Source of the DNA: Deltaproteobacteria bacterium YD0425bin51
GTDB lineage: Bacteria; Desulfobacterota; Desulfobacteria; Desulfobacterales; YD0425bin51
Direction of reading: 5' to 3'
NCBI GenBank assembly: GCA_002753225.1
Contig: PDZS01000001.1
Location: 1 to 64,000 of the forward strand
Length of the DNA: 64,000 nucleotides
The translations under genes were made by a program, and so were the position numbers. Of this stretch, positions 45,425-55,302 are shown one piece after another (positions within the stretch are counted from its first letter, which is position 1; each line of letters starts with the position of its first letter). The notes under the pieces are model-generated. The model was not told the origin of the DNA and searched no databases. It saw only the letters and a program-made list of their open reading frames with translations.

Positions 45425-46444
45425 TTATTGTGGCTTATTAGGAAGTTCTGGCAACGGTTCTTCATGCTCAGCATTGACAATTTCTTCATGTTTTTTTTCA
45501 GAAGATTGTTCTTGCTGCTCTTGTGCTTTTTCTTTCTCTTCTTTTTCTGTAGTTATTTCATTAAGTTTTTCTAAATACTCAGTTTCAGGTTTAACTGTTT
45601 TTGATATTTCATCCGGCATGACAAGTTTATCTTCAGGGATTAAGATAGTTTGCTCTTTGGCAGGTTTTTCTGACCTGTCTACAGAATGAATCCCTTTAGA
45701 TTCGCTTAAATCTTTTGTATCTTGCTGTATATCATAAGTAAATTCTTTTGTTATGTTTTTAACTTCTTCATCCGATATTTTTTCTTTTTCTTTTGGGAGT
45801 TCTCCTTCTGATACAATTGTACGTTCAAACTCCAGAAGCATAGTTAGCTTTGTCTCTAAGGCAGATAAACTTAAAACTTCTAAGACTGTCTTTTCTAGAG
45901 TTGTTATTTCTGTCTGCTTTTCTGTTGCTTTAACTATAAAATCTGATGCTCTTACTCCAATTACAGCGGTTTGGGTTTTAATCTTTAAACGAGAAGATTT
46001 TAGATCTAATAATTTGTTTATTAAATATCTGGCTTTACCGCTAACCATTTCAAAGAAATATGAGCGAAACTTTTTTTCTTGATCATATATAAGTTGAGTC
46101 ATCTCTATTTTTGTAAGTGATGATAAGACCAATATACTTTTATCATTTAAGATAATTCTTGCCCTGCTATTAGCTTGTGCTATTATGGTATCATATTGAA
46201 AAATAGGAGTGTTATTGTGGGCTAAATATTTAAAATTTTTATGCTTATGAATTACAAAAACTTCTCCTTGCACAATTTGAAACTTCCCTATAGCCTCACC
46301 AAAACCAGCTTCGAAAACTTCACTTGTCTTTAAATCAGGGGGGACTAAAGGCTCTTTATCTTGAGCAGCAGTATTTTGAGATAAAATAAAAAAGCTTACT
46401 ATTATTGATAGTAAAATAATTTCTTTTATGTTTTTTTTTCTCAT
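45425..46444 (-). CDS. FecR-domain periplasmic/envelope protein
   Basis: 339 residues. Signal peptide about 1-27; FecR-type domain about 50-165 (GKFQIVQGEVFVIHKHK, TIIAQANSRARIILNDKSILVL, TQTAVIGVRASDFIV); then a long acidic/lysine-rich, probably coiled or disordered tail ending in a Glu/Pro-rich segment. FecR-domain proteins without a FecI sigma factor nearby often accompany large surface proteins, as here. It sits between the TPR-barrel gene (14 bases) and the DUF1566 pair, so it belongs to the surface locus. Confidence 0.85.
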   Translation of the reverse strand: MRKKNIKEIILLSIIVSFFILSQNTAAQDKEPLVPPDLKTSEVFEAGFGEAIGKFQIVQGEVFVIHKHKNFKYLAHNNTPIFQYDTIIAQANSRARIILNDKSILVLSSLTKIEMTQLIYDQEKKFRSYFFEMVSGKARYLINKLLDLKSSRLKIKTQTAVIGVRASDFIVKATEKQTEITTLEKTVLEVLSLSALETKLTMLLEFERTIVSEGELPKEKEKISDEEVKNITKEFTYDIQQDTKDLSESKGIHSVDRSEKPAKEQTILIPEDKLVMPDEISKTVKPETEYLEKLNEITTEKEEKEKAQEQQEQSSEKKHEEIVNAEHEEPLPELPNKPQ

Positions 46445-46458
46445 TTTTCACCATTTAG

Positions 46459-47964
46459 CTAAAATGTCCCTGTTATAGAAAAAGTTAAAGAATTTCGTTT
46501 ATATGTAAAATCATCAAAATTTGAGTTGTTTTTAGTATAATTATATTCAAGCTGCATACTCAACCATTCATAAATAATTCCTCGTGAAATTGATATTTGA
46601 CCATGATATTTATTATCGCTTCTTTTTGTTCTATAGAATGAATCTGTATAGTCATATCTTTTTTGGGAGTATTTTCCATTTAAGCTTAAATTTATATCCC
46701 ATGGGATATTTAAAGATATGCCAAATTTTGTATCTATCTGCTTATAAGTCTCATCATTGCTTTCTGCTTTGTTATCTTCATACCAAAGTCCAAAGACAGC
46801 ATAGTCTCCTTTTTTAGTAAAAAAATAATAAAGATCAAAACCTATATCATTAACAGAAGCATCAAACTTATCATGGTTCATATAATCATTATTAATATAG
46901 CTGTATGCGCCCCTGGCATAAATATTTTCCTTTACTTTCCACATTATTTCAGGAGTTATTTTTTGCTGCATAAGGAAGCGGCTATAATATAACCAGTAAT
47001 TTGAAGGTTTATAAGAAAGACCAACAATCATGTCTTTATACTGATATTTTGCATAAAGATTTAAAGTGCTTATTCCAAGGTCATATTCACGAAGGTTGTT
47101 ATATAGAGTTTGATTGTGGGAAAATCCAGCGCCTATTTTGTAATCTTTATTATTTATAAAGTTATATTTACCTGAGACACTCCCTGAAGTTGAAAAATCG
47201 CTTTTATCAGAATAAATGTTTTGATTCATTGGCTCTATTCTGACATTATCATCATATTGATATCCTATTTTGGCATAGAAACTGTATGGTTTTAATGTTT
47301 TCTTTTGTTTTATAGCAATATCAAGCCATTTTTCAGCATTTTTTCTAAGGTCGTCTGATTCAGCTTTTTCTTTAACATATTTGAACTTATCAATAGCTTT
47401 GTCTATCTCCCCAATCCGCTGATAACAAATACCAGCATAAAAATAACCGTTTGACTTTATTGATGGGCTTTTTTCTGATGCCTGCATGAGATAGCCTAAG
47501 GCTTTTTGATAGTTTTTTTGTTTAAATAATGATATTCCTGAATAATAATAGGCAAGGATGTTAGACGGTTCTTCTTTCGCAATTTCAATGAATATAGCTG
47601 AAGACTTTGAAAAATTATCTAAGCTGTAATTAGCCATAGCTATATCATATTTAAGTTCAGGGAGATTAGGATTTTTAGTAAATGCTTTATTTAAATAAGT
47701 AAGAGATTCTTCATATCTTTTCATTTTTATATAGGTTTTACCCAAATAATGATTAAAAGCTGGATCATCAGGGGACAAAGATATGGCTTTTTTGAAATTA
47801 TCACATGCTTGTTTATAATCTCCGTCTTCATAAGCAAAGATACCAAGATCATAATATGCATAGCCTTTGTCTTTTAATTCAAAGTCAGTTTGGGCTTTTA
47901 TTAAGGGGATATGGGATAAAAAAATGAGAAAACATATAAAAAATTGATATAAAAATCGTAACAT
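46459..47964 (-). CDS. TPR protein with C-terminal outer-membrane beta-barrel
   Basis: 501 residues. Signal peptide about 1-25 (to LIKAQ); five to six TPR units about 30-230 (AYYDLGIFAYEDGDYKQACDNF and similar); and a C-terminal half rich in alternating aromatic beta strands (NINLSLNGKYSQKRYDYTD, SLTFSITGTF) ending in Phe, typical of an outer-membrane barrel. The same layout (periplasmic TPR plus barrel) occurs in exopolysaccharide exporters such as PgaA/AlgK-E, and in proteins that secrete or anchor surface proteins. It heads the surface locus and lies 36 bases after gatA on the same strand. I chose the ATG with GTGAGG six bases upstream. Confidence 0.82.
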   Translation of the reverse strand: MLRFLYQFFICFLIFLSHIPLIKAQTDFELKDKGYAYYDLGIFAYEDGDYKQACDNFKKAISLSPDDPAFNHYLGKTYIKMKRYEESLTYLNKAFTKNPNLPELKYDIAMANYSLDNFSKSSAIFIEIAKEEPSNILAYYYSGISLFKQKNYQKALGYLMQASEKSPSIKSNGYFYAGICYQRIGEIDKAIDKFKYVKEKAESDDLRKNAEKWLDIAIKQKKTLKPYSFYAKIGYQYDDNVRIEPMNQNIYSDKSDFSTSGSVSGKYNFINNKDYKIGAGFSHNQTLYNNLREYDLGISTLNLYAKYQYKDMIVGLSYKPSNYWLYYSRFLMQQKITPEIMWKVKENIYARGAYSYINNDYMNHDKFDASVNDIGFDLYYFFTKKGDYAVFGLWYEDNKAESNDETYKQIDTKFGISLNIPWDINLSLNGKYSQKRYDYTDSFYRTKRSDNKYHGQISISRGIIYEWLSMQLEYNYTKNNSNFDDFTYKRNSLTFSITGTF

Positions 47965-48000
47965 AAATAACCTCACGTTATTTCGTTAGAATGTTGAATA

Positions 48001-49434
48001 TTAACACTTTTCGAAATTATAGGCAACTTTTAAAATAGTTTCTTCATCAAAATAATTCCCCATTATTTGAAGACCAATTGGAAGATTTTGGGATGAAAAT
48101 CCACATGGGACAGAAATTGCAGGAATTCCTGATAGATTTGCTGAAAGAGTGAATATATCAGATAAATACATGGTCAAAGGATCATCAATTTTTTCGCCTA
48201 TTTTGAAAGCTGGAGTTGGAGCAACAGGAGACAAAATAACATTACAGTATTTGAATGCTTCCTTGAAGTCATTAACAATTAATGTACGAACTTGGGATGC
48301 TTTTTTATAATAAGCGTCATAATATCCACTGGACAATGCATATGTTCCAATAATTATACGTCTCTTAACTTCAGCACCTAAGCCTTTATCTCTTGTACTT
48401 TTATACATTTCCATAAGTGTTGTTTTATCAAAATCTCTATAACCATATTTTACACCATCATAGCGGGCTAAATTTGAGCTTGCTTCTGCCGGGGCAATTA
48501 TATAATAAACAGCAACTGCATATGATGTATGGGGAAGTGCAACTTCTCTTAAAGTCGCACCTAAATTTTCAATTTTTTTTATTGCTTTCTGGATATTTGA
48601 ATATACGTCTTTATCTATTCCTTCAATTGATTGATATTCTTTAGGTATTCCTACAACGATTCCTTTTAATCCTTCTTGTTTGCAAGAAAGAGTATAATCG
48701 GGAACATCTTTTGGTACAGAGGTAGAGTCATTTGAATCATATCCAGAAATAGCATTCATAAGAATAGCTGTGTCATAAACATTTTTTGTAATTGGACCTA
48801 TTTGATCCAAGGATGATGCGAAAGCTACAAGTCCAAAGCGGGATACTCTTCCATATGTGGGTTTTAAGCCAACAACACCGCAGTGTGATGCGGGTTGACG
48901 TATAGACCCTCCTGTGTCTGATCCAAGAGAACCAAGACACATATTCGCAGCAACAGAAGCTGCTGATCCTCCACTTGAACCTCCGGGAATCCTTGTTTTA
49001 TCCCAAGGATTATGGGTTGTTTTAAAATAAGAATGTTCAGTGGATGAACCCATAGCGAATTCGTCCATGTTTGTTTTTCCAACAATTACAGCGCCCTGCT
49101 GTTTTAATTTCCCCATTACAGTTGCATCATAGGGAGGAACAAAAGATTCCAATATCTTTGACGCACATGTTGTTTTTATACCTTTTGTGCAGATCAAATC
49201 TTTTATTGATAAAGGAATTCCTGTTAAAGGAGATATATCACCTTTTAAGATTCGTTCATCAGAATTCTCAGCATCTTTAATTGCTGTATCTCTTGTAACA
49301 GTAATATATGCGCCAATTTTATCTTCAAGGCTCTCTATTCGATCTAAAACTGCTTTTGTCAGTTCTTTTGAAGAGATTTCTTTTTTTTTCAGTAAGTTTT
49401 GTGCTTCTCCAATTGAAAGTTCATACAGATTCAT
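48001..49434 (-). CDS. gatA: Aspartyl/glutamyl-tRNA amidotransferase subunit A
   Basis: Amidase subunit that supplies ammonia for converting misacylated Glu-tRNA-Gln/Asp-tRNA-Asn. 477 residues. The amidase signature is intact: lysine in SIKDLI, the [14 protein letters not shown] glycine/serine stretch and [16 protein letters not shown] with the cis-Ser/Ser pair. GGAG precedes the ATG. gatC is directly upstream; gatB is not in the window. Confidence 0.96.
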   Translation of the reverse strand: MNLYELSIGEAQNLLKKKEISSKELTKAVLDRIESLEDKIGAYITVTRDTAIKDAENSDERILKGDISPLTGIPLSIKDLICTKGIKTTCASKILESFVPPYDATVMGKLKQQGAVIVGKTNMDEFAMGSSTEHSYFKTTHNPWDKTRIPGGSSGGSAASVAANMCLGSLGSDTGGSIRQPASHCGVVGLKPTYGRVSRFGLVAFASSLDQIGPITKNVYDTAILMNAISGYDSNDSTSVPKDVPDYTLSCKQEGLKGIVVGIPKEYQSIEGIDKDVYSNIQKAIKKIENLGATLREVALPHTSYAVAVYYIIAPAEASSNLARYDGVKYGYRDFDKTTLMEMYKSTRDKGLGAEVKRRIIIGTYALSSGYYDAYYKKASQVRTLIVNDFKEAFKYCNVILSPVAPTPAFKIGEKIDDPLTMYLSDIFTLSANLSGIPAISVPCGFSSQNLPIGLQIMGNYFDEETILKVAYNFEKC

Positions 49435-49451
49435 TAAAAAATTCTCCTTAG

Positions 49452-49739
49452 TTATCCAATTACTTTTGGAACAACAAAGTTCCCGTCTTCTTCTTGCGGC
49501 GCATTTAAAAGGGATGCATCTCTATTTAAGTGTGGAGATTCTACATCTTCTCTAAAAGCATTTGTTAAAAATATGGCATGAGATGTTTCTTTAATATCTT
49601 TAGTATCTACCGTATTTAGGGTGTCGATATATTCTAATATTTTACCTATCTGTTCACTGAATTTATCTATTGAAGTTTCATCTATATTTAGCCTTGATAG
49701 ATGAGCAACATATAGAACTTCTTGTTTTGTTATTTTCAT
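49452..49739 (-). CDS. gatC: Aspartyl/glutamyl-tRNA amidotransferase subunit C
   Basis: Small bridging subunit of the GatCAB complex. 95 residues, normal size, with the N-terminal [19 protein letters not shown] pattern and the C-terminal LRED-type stretch (here [20 protein letters not shown]). It lies 17 bases before gatA and 15 bases after the SPOR-domain gene. Confidence 0.94.
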   Translation of the reverse strand: MKITKQEVLYVAHLSRLNIDETSIDKFSEQIGKILEYIDTLNTVDTKDIKETSHAIFLTNAFREDVESPHLNRDASLLNAPQEEDGNFVVPKVIG

Positions 49740-49754
49740 AGATATTCGATATTC

Positions 49755-50432
49755 CTATTTTGAAATTAAAATCGCATTTGTCTGCTCTTTTTTTACTTTA
49801 TCTAGTGTTGCAGATGCTTCTTGCCTTGTTTTAAAATCACCTATTCTGACTCTGTACCATACATCTTGTCCTGAGACTTCATAAGAAACTATATAAGCAG
49901 GATATCCTTTTTTCTTAAGCTGGTCCACATAAACACCTGCTTCCTTGCCATCTTTGAATGATCCAACTTGAATAGTCACATTTGGTTCCTTTTTTTCCGC
50001 TTTCCCTGTGTTATCTATTGTTGTGGTTACTGATTCAGCCAAATTTTTCTGTACTGGTTCAGGAGGTTTAGGAGGAACTATAGGCTTAGGAGGTGTTAAA
50101 GCTTTAGGCTGTGGCATTATGTTGTAATTGCTGTCATTTTTTTTCAAATTCTCATAAAATTCCAAATCAGGTTTATTTGCAGCCTCTTCTGGATTAATTT
50201 TAAATCTATATATTTCTTTTTTTTGAAATGTTTCTTTTAAACGGCCAAGCTCTTCCTGAAGACTTTCTTTTATATTAATTGCTTTTTGCTCAAGATTATT
50301 TATATCAAAACGAATAGGAGCTGTTCCTCTTCCAACAAAAATACCTAATGAAAACATCCATGCTGAAATAAATATAATTTTTAAAAATACAAATCTACTC
50401 TGTTTTTTTTCTTTATTTTCCAAATTTTTCAC
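49755..50432 (-). CDS. SPOR-domain inner-membrane protein
   Basis: 225 residues: short cytoplasmic N-terminus, one membrane helix (about 15-33), a periplasmic proline-rich linker (PPKPIVPPKPPEP) and a C-terminal SPOR domain (about 150-225; VTIQVGSFKDGKEAGVYVDQ, VWYRVRIGDFKTRQEA). SPOR domains bind glycan strands stripped of peptide side chains, so the protein probably works at the division septum (FtsN/DedD-like layout). It overlaps the argS stop by four bases. Confidence 0.88.
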   Translation of the reverse strand: MKNLENKEKKQSRFVFLKIIFISAWMFSLGIFVGRGTAPIRFDINNLEQKAINIKESLQEELGRLKETFQKKEIYRFKINPEEAANKPDLEFYENLKKNDSNYNIMPQPKALTPPKPIVPPKPPEPVQKNLAESVTTTIDNTGKAEKKEPNVTIQVGSFKDGKEAGVYVDQLKKKGYPAYIVSYEVSGQDVWYRVRIGDFKTRQEASATLDKVKKEQTNAILISK

Positions 50433-52111
50433 ATTTTCTCAGGAGCTGAAACGCCTAAAAGCGAAAGTCCATTTCTTATTACTTTTTTTATAGTTATCAT
50501 CAAATATAACCTGGTATTTGATAAAGTCAAATCTTCACTCAAGACTTTATGCTTATTGTAATAGTTATGGAAAGAAGATGCAAGTTCCATAAGATAAAAA
50601 GTAATTCTGTGTGGTTCCATACATTCAGCAGCAATCCTTACAACTTCGGGGAAACGAGCAAGCAACTTAATGATTTTAACATCTTCTTCTGTATTTAATA
50701 GAGCTACTCTATTTTCATCCCATACAATATTTGCTTCAGAAGCCTTTTTTAATATGCTTGAAATTCTGGCATGAACATATTGCACGTAGAAAACAGGATT
50801 GTCGTTATTTTTTTTAGTTGCAATTTCTAAATCAAAATCCAGTGGACTTTCATAATGTCTTGTTAAAAAAATAAATCTAGCAGCATCTGTACCTACTTCA
50901 TCCATTACATCCCTGAGGGTTACAAATTCACCTGTACGCTTGCCCATAGCAACAGGAATTCCTCCTCTAAGAAGATTTACCATATTAATTAAAACAACCC
51001 GAAAATCTTCTTTATTATGGCCAGCAGCTTCTATTGAAGCAGCAAGTCTATCAACATATCCATGATGATCTGCACCCCATACGTTAATTATTTTATCAAA
51101 TTTTCTGTCGAATTTATCTTTATGATATGCAATATCTGAAGCAAAATAAGTTGGCTCATTATTCTGCCTTACAACAACCCTATCTTTTTCGTCGCCAAAC
51201 TGTGATGTTTTAAACCATAGTGCCCCTTCTTTTTCATATATTATATTTTTGTCCCTAAAATAAGATATTGTAGTTTGAACTTTATTCGTATCATAAAGGC
51301 TTTGCTCACTGTACCAATTATCATATTCTATTCCAAATAAATTCAAGTCATTTCGAATAGCATCAAGTATTTTTTTAGCTGAAAAACTAGCGCAGTATTT
51401 AATGTTTTCTTTTTCATCTCCATAAAGAAGGCTATCCCCTTTTTCATTTTTTATTTCTAAAGCTATATCTTTAATATAATCTGCTGGGTAACAATCTTGT
51501 GGAAAATCAATTGAATGACCAAATAATTCTCTGTATCTTAAAAGTGTAGAATAGCCTAACGTATTTATTTGTTTTCCAGAATCATTAATATAATATTCTT
51601 TTTGAACATTGTAGCCACTGAAACTAAGTATTCTTGCTATTGTATCACCAACTGCTGCACCTCTTCCATGACCTATATGAATAGGACCTGTTGGATTTGC
51701 TGAAACAAATTCAACTAATACTTTTTTACCTTTTCCTAAATTTGAGCTGCCAAATTTTATGTCATAATCATGAATTTTTTTGAGCGTTGGATACCAGAAT
51801 GATAGATTTATAAAAAAATTTATAAATCCTGCACCTGCAACTTCTATTTTAGTAAATTTTTTTTCTTTATCACAGATGTTTTTTATGATTATTTCAGATA
51901 TTTTTTTAGGCGGCATTTTTTGTGTTTTTGCCATTACCATGGCAATATTTGTCGAAAAGTCTCCATGGAGGGCTATTTTAGGCTCTTCAATTTCAATTGA
52001 AGGGATTATGTTTTCTTTTAGCTCTTTTTTTTCAAAGGCAAGCTTTACAGCTTCTAATATAGAGTTATTTATTTCTTGTTTGAGATAAAAATACATATTA
52101 TAGATATCCAT
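50429..52111 (-). CDS. argS: Arginine-tRNA ligase
   Basis: Class I synthetase charging tRNA-Arg. 560 residues. Visible: the N-terminal additional domain (about 1-100), the HIGH motif in TGPIHIGHGRGAAVG (about 127-141), and the C-terminal DALR anticodon-binding domain. The KMSKS position reads MGKRTGEFVTLRD, a common degenerate form in ArgS, so not a defect. An alternative ATG lies five codons in; neither has a strong Shine-Dalgarno. It is the first gene of the minus-strand argS-SPOR-gatC-gatA series and divergent from the chemotaxis operon. Confidence 0.96.
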   Translation of the reverse strand: MDIYNMYFYLKQEINNSILEAVKLAFEKKELKENIIPSIEIEEPKIALHGDFSTNIAMVMAKTQKMPPKKISEIIIKNICDKEKKFTKIEVAGAGFINFFINLSFWYPTLKKIHDYDIKFGSSNLGKGKKVLVEFVSANPTGPIHIGHGRGAAVGDTIARILSFSGYNVQKEYYINDSGKQINTLGYSTLLRYRELFGHSIDFPQDCYPADYIKDIALEIKNEKGDSLLYGDEKENIKYCASFSAKKILDAIRNDLNLFGIEYDNWYSEQSLYDTNKVQTTISYFRDKNIIYEKEGALWFKTSQFGDEKDRVVVRQNNEPTYFASDIAYHKDKFDRKFDKIINVWGADHHGYVDRLAASIEAAGHNKEDFRVVLINMVNLLRGGIPVAMGKRTGEFVTLRDVMDEVGTDAARFIFLTRHYESPLDFDLEIATKKNNDNPVFYVQYVHARISSILKKASEANIVWDENRVALLNTEEDVKIIKLLARFPEVVRIAAECMEPHRITFYLMELASSFHNYYNKHKVLSEDLTLSNTRLYLMITIKKVIRNGLSLLGVSAPEKM

Positions 52112-52182
52112 TCTTTGATTTTTATTTAATAATTTGGTAAAAATATTCTTCTTAAAGAGTTTTTTATTTCAAGTCAACCAAT

Positions 52183-52560
52183 TTGAAAGATTTAATTTAT
52201 CAAATGACGAAACTGCAAAAAATACATGAGAAGTTAAACTCTATGATATTCCCATCATCTTTTAAACTCCGCTCTATAAATATCTCTTACCTTCAAGAAA
52301 TTTCAAATGTATTGTGCGATATGAGAAAAGCTTTGGAAGAGATAAATGTTCCCCCTTTAATGAGAGCTGTAAATCTCCTTAAAAAGTTTATTCACCAGGT
52401 AATATCTGGCGAAATTGACTATAGAACAGGAATGTCTTATTTTATTAATTTGTATGAAGATATAGAGGGGGCTATCAATGATTTATATAAGAATAAAATT
52501 AATTTAAATTTCATAGATGAAATAGTTAAAAAAATGAAATGTATGATAGAAGGTTGTTAA
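52183..52560 (+). CDS. Small helical protein homologous to the N-terminal domain of the adjacent CheA
   Basis: 125 residues (from a TTG; a shorter form from an ATG seven codons in is equally possible, neither having a strong ribosome binding site). It is helical and cytoplasmic. Residues 82-92, TGMSYFINLYE, are identical to residues 79-89 of the following CheA, and the flanking helices (QEISNVLCDMRKALEE versus GEILNLIDNLKVVLEE) correspond too. So a domain that occurs fused to CheA also occurs alone, immediately upstream with one base between the genes. I cannot name the family. A role in CheA partner binding or clustering is a guess. Confidence 0.7.
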   Translation: MKDLIYQMTKLQKIHEKLNSMIFPSSFKLRSINISYLQEISNVLCDMRKALEEINVPPLMRAVNLLKKFIHQVISGEIDYRTGMSYFINLYEDIEGAINDLYKNKINLNFIDEIVKKMKCMIEGC

Positions 52561-52561
52561 T

Positions 52562-54790
52562 ATGGCTAATGAAAATCTCCGAAAACGTATAAAACCAATA
52601 CGTGATCAAATAAATTCAAAATTAGTTTCTTCCGATATTAAAAAGCTCAACATAATGAGGCTTGGGGAGATATTAAATCTTATAGACAATTTAAAGGTTG
52701 TTCTGGAAGAAGAGAATGCAAAAATATTTAGTCATGCAGCAGAAGTCTTAACAGAATTTCTTTCTAAAATAATTTTTGAAGAAATCATATATCCAACAGG
52801 AATGTCCTACTTTATAAATCTTTATGAACTGCTAGAAGATAATATTGATGAATTGCCAATGGGACCAGATTCTTCGGAATATTTCATTAAAACTGTTGAC
52901 AGACTTAAAAGTATGCTCATTGGTATTGATTTTTCCAAAGCTCCTGAAGTTAAAATTGATGAAGATGGAGTAATTCAGAGAATTTCTGAACAGGCAAAAC
53001 AGGATGTTGGAACTTTTTTACCTGATTTCATAAGCGAAGGAGAGGATTTCCTAGATGCAGCAGAATCAAAAATACTCCGTTTAGAGAAAGACCCGCAAAA
53101 TTGGGAATATATAGATGCTGTATTCCGCATAATGCACACATTAAAAGGAACTTCTGGTTTTTTTGGATTAGATGTTATAGCAAAACTAGCTCATAACACA
53201 GAAGATATACTTTCACAGCTTAAATCAAATCAGATTGAATTTTCACAAGAAGTTTTCGAAGCTATTTTAAAATCCTTTGATGTTTTCAGGCAGCTCATAA
53301 ATCAGCTTAAAGATATTGTTCAAGGAGAAGAACCCAAACCTGTTATTGTAAAACAGGTCTATGAACTTCAAACTAAATGTCTTAAAAACAAAACAGAGCA
53401 AAAAATTGTTGCAAGCGTTTCACAATCTTCAAAAAGCAATAAGCTTGGCGAGATTTTAATAAATACAGGGCAGGTCAGCCAGGATCAGATTGAAGAAGCT
53501 TTAGAACAGCAGCAAAAAAAGCTTGGAGAGATTTTAGTCGAAAAAGGAGTAATTTCAAAAGACGCAGTTGATGATGCTCTGAAAAAGCAAGGTATAACAA
53601 CAGGCGAGCCAGTTTCGATTGATATGATTAAAATACCTGCAAATAAATTAGATGAACTACTAGAATTTATTGGAGAAATGGTTGTTGCTTTATCTGTTCT
53701 TTCTCAAAATCCTATAATTTCTTCAATAACTGATCGTGAAACACGTGAACGGATAGATCAGTTAGACAAAATTACTGAGCTTTTGCATGATAAAATTTTA
53801 GGAATAAGAATGTTTCCTGTTGGGAATGTTTTTTCTAAATTATCTAGGCAGGTGAGGGATTTATCACAAAAGTGCAATAAAAAAATTAATTTGATTATAG
53901 AAGGAGCAGAAACTCTGGTTGATAAAACTGTAATTGATGTTATTTATGCTCCACTTATGCACCTTGTAAGAAATGCTATTGATCATGGTCTTGAAAATGA
54001 AGACGATAGGATTGCTTGTGAAAAAAGCCCTGAAGGGAATTTGCGTCTTATTGCAAAGCATGCGGGGGATGCAGTTTTAATTGAAGTCAGAGATGATGGT
54101 AAGGGTTTAAATCGCGAAGCTATTATGAAGAAAGCCATGGAAAAAGGACTTTTAAAGTCAGGTGAAAATGTATCTGATCAACATCTTTTTTCTTTTATTT
54201 TCCATGCTGGATTTTCAACTGCAAAAGAAGTTACTGATGTTTCAGGAAGAGGTGTAGGGATGGATGTTGTAAAACGCGAGGTGGATGCCTTGCGTGGAAA
54301 AGTCAGCATAGAAACCATATTGGGGCAAGGGACAGCGTTCATTATTAAACTTCCTCTTACAACTTCAATTATTGAGGGACTTGTTATTAAAATAGGGAAT
54401 AGCAGATTTGTAATACCTATCTTAGATGTAAACTTGACCATTACACCAAAAAAAGAGCATCTTAAAGATGTCAAGGAACGTAAGGATGCAATATTTCTAC
54501 TTTCTGGAGATATTGTACCAATTATACGATTATATGAATTTTATAATATTGATACAGAAGTTACAGATCCAACTAAAGCTATAATTATTGTTATTAAAGA
54601 AGGCGAAAAAAAATTTGGACTTATGGCAGATGAACTTTTGCACAGACAGCAAATTGTTATAAAAAATTTAGGAGAGCGTTTTAAAAACTTGAGAGGAATA
54701 ACAGGTGGAACAATTTTGGGAGATGGACGCATTGGACTGATCCTTGAGCCTGCAGCTATAATTAATGACTATAGAAATATAACAAAATAA
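52562..54790 (+). CDS. cheA: Chemotaxis histidine kinase CheA
   Basis: 742 residues. N-terminal unnamed helical domain (about 1-125) shared with the preceding small protein; Hpt/P1 domain (about 150-255) with phospho-acceptor His 192 in MHTLKGTSGF; two short GspE-N-like repeats (KLGEILINTGQVSQDQIEEA and KLGEILVEKGVISKDAVDDA, 293-343); dimerisation P3 (about 350-420); HATPase P4 with LVRNAIDHGLEN (N box) and SGRGVGMDVV/GQGTAF (G boxes); CheW-like P5 (about 600-742). No P2 domain is evident. It autophosphorylates under receptor control and passes phosphate to CheY-type proteins. cheW follows after 16 bases. Confidence 0.95.
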   Translation: MANENLRKRIKPIRDQINSKLVSSDIKKLNIMRLGEILNLIDNLKVVLEEENAKIFSHAAEVLTEFLSKIIFEEIIYPTGMSYFINLYELLEDNIDELPMGPDSSEYFIKTVDRLKSMLIGIDFSKAPEVKIDEDGVIQRISEQAKQDVGTFLPDFISEGEDFLDAAESKILRLEKDPQNWEYIDAVFRIMHTLKGTSGFFGLDVIAKLAHNTEDILSQLKSNQIEFSQEVFEAILKSFDVFRQLINQLKDIVQGEEPKPVIVKQVYELQTKCLKNKTEQKIVASVSQSSKSNKLGEILINTGQVSQDQIEEALEQQQKKLGEILVEKGVISKDAVDDALKKQGITTGEPVSIDMIKIPANKLDELLEFIGEMVVALSVLSQNPIISSITDRETRERIDQLDKITELLHDKILGIRMFPVGNVFSKLSRQVRDLSQKCNKKINLIIEGAETLVDKTVIDVIYAPLMHLVRNAIDHGLENEDDRIACEKSPEGNLRLIAKHAGDAVLIEVRDDGKGLNREAIMKKAMEKGLLKSGENVSDQHLFSFIFHAGFSTAKEVTDVSGRGVGMDVVKREVDALRGKVSIETILGQGTAFIIKLPLTTSIIEGLVIKIGNSRFVIPILDVNLTITPKKEHLKDVKERKDAIFLLSGDIVPIIRLYEFYNIDTEVTDPTKAIIIVIKEGEKKFGLMADELLHRQQIVIKNLGERFKNLRGITGGTILGDGRIGLILEPAAIINDYRNITK

Positions 54791-54806
54791 TAATTTTGGA
54801 GGTAAT

Positions 54807-55289
54807 ATGGCACAAAATAATGTCTTATTTACTCAATCTGGTGGGAAACTCCTTACTTTTTTATTGGAAAAACAGGAATACGGAATTGAGATTCTAGAAG
54901 CAAGAGAAGTAGTCGGGATAATGCCTATTGATGCTGTTCCACATACGCCAAATTTTATGAAAGGTGTTATAAACTTACGTGGAAAAATAATTCCAGTAAT
55001 AGATCTTAGAACAAAATTCGGAATGCAGCCAACTGAACCTACTAAAGAATTTTGTATTGTAGTTGTTGATATAAGCAATAGATTAACCGGCATTATTGTA
55101 GATTTTCTAGTAGGAGTTGTAACCATAGAAGAAAAGGAATTTGAAGAAACTCCAGAACTAGGTTCTAACATCCGTACTGATTTTATTAAAGGTATGGCAA
55201 AATTAGAAAAAAGGGTGATAATTGTTCTGGATATAAAAAATATATTATCTAATGATGAATTAGTATTAATTCAAACAAAAGCAAAATAA
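54807..55289 (+). CDS. cheW: Chemotaxis coupling protein CheW
   Basis: Adaptor linking receptor tips to CheA. 160 residues, single CheW domain (about 12-155) with the typical [32 protein letters not shown] and [11 protein letters not shown] stretches. TGGAGGT stands before the ATG. It lies between cheA and the MCP gene in one operon. Confidence 0.96.
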   Translation: MAQNNVLFTQSGGKLLTFLLEKQEYGIEILEAREVVGIMPIDAVPHTPNFMKGVINLRGKIIPVIDLRTKFGMQPTEPTKEFCIVVVDISNRLTGIIVDFLVGVVTIEEKEFEETPELGSNIRTDFIKGMAKLEKRVIIVLDIKNILSNDELVLIQTKAK

Positions 55290-55302
55290 AGGAGGTTTTA
55301 CT

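Noticed and set aside
50429..52111. ArgS lacking a KMSKS motif, suspected defect
   Set aside because: MGKRTG at the expected place is a usual ArgS variant; the HIGH motif and both terminal domains are intact.
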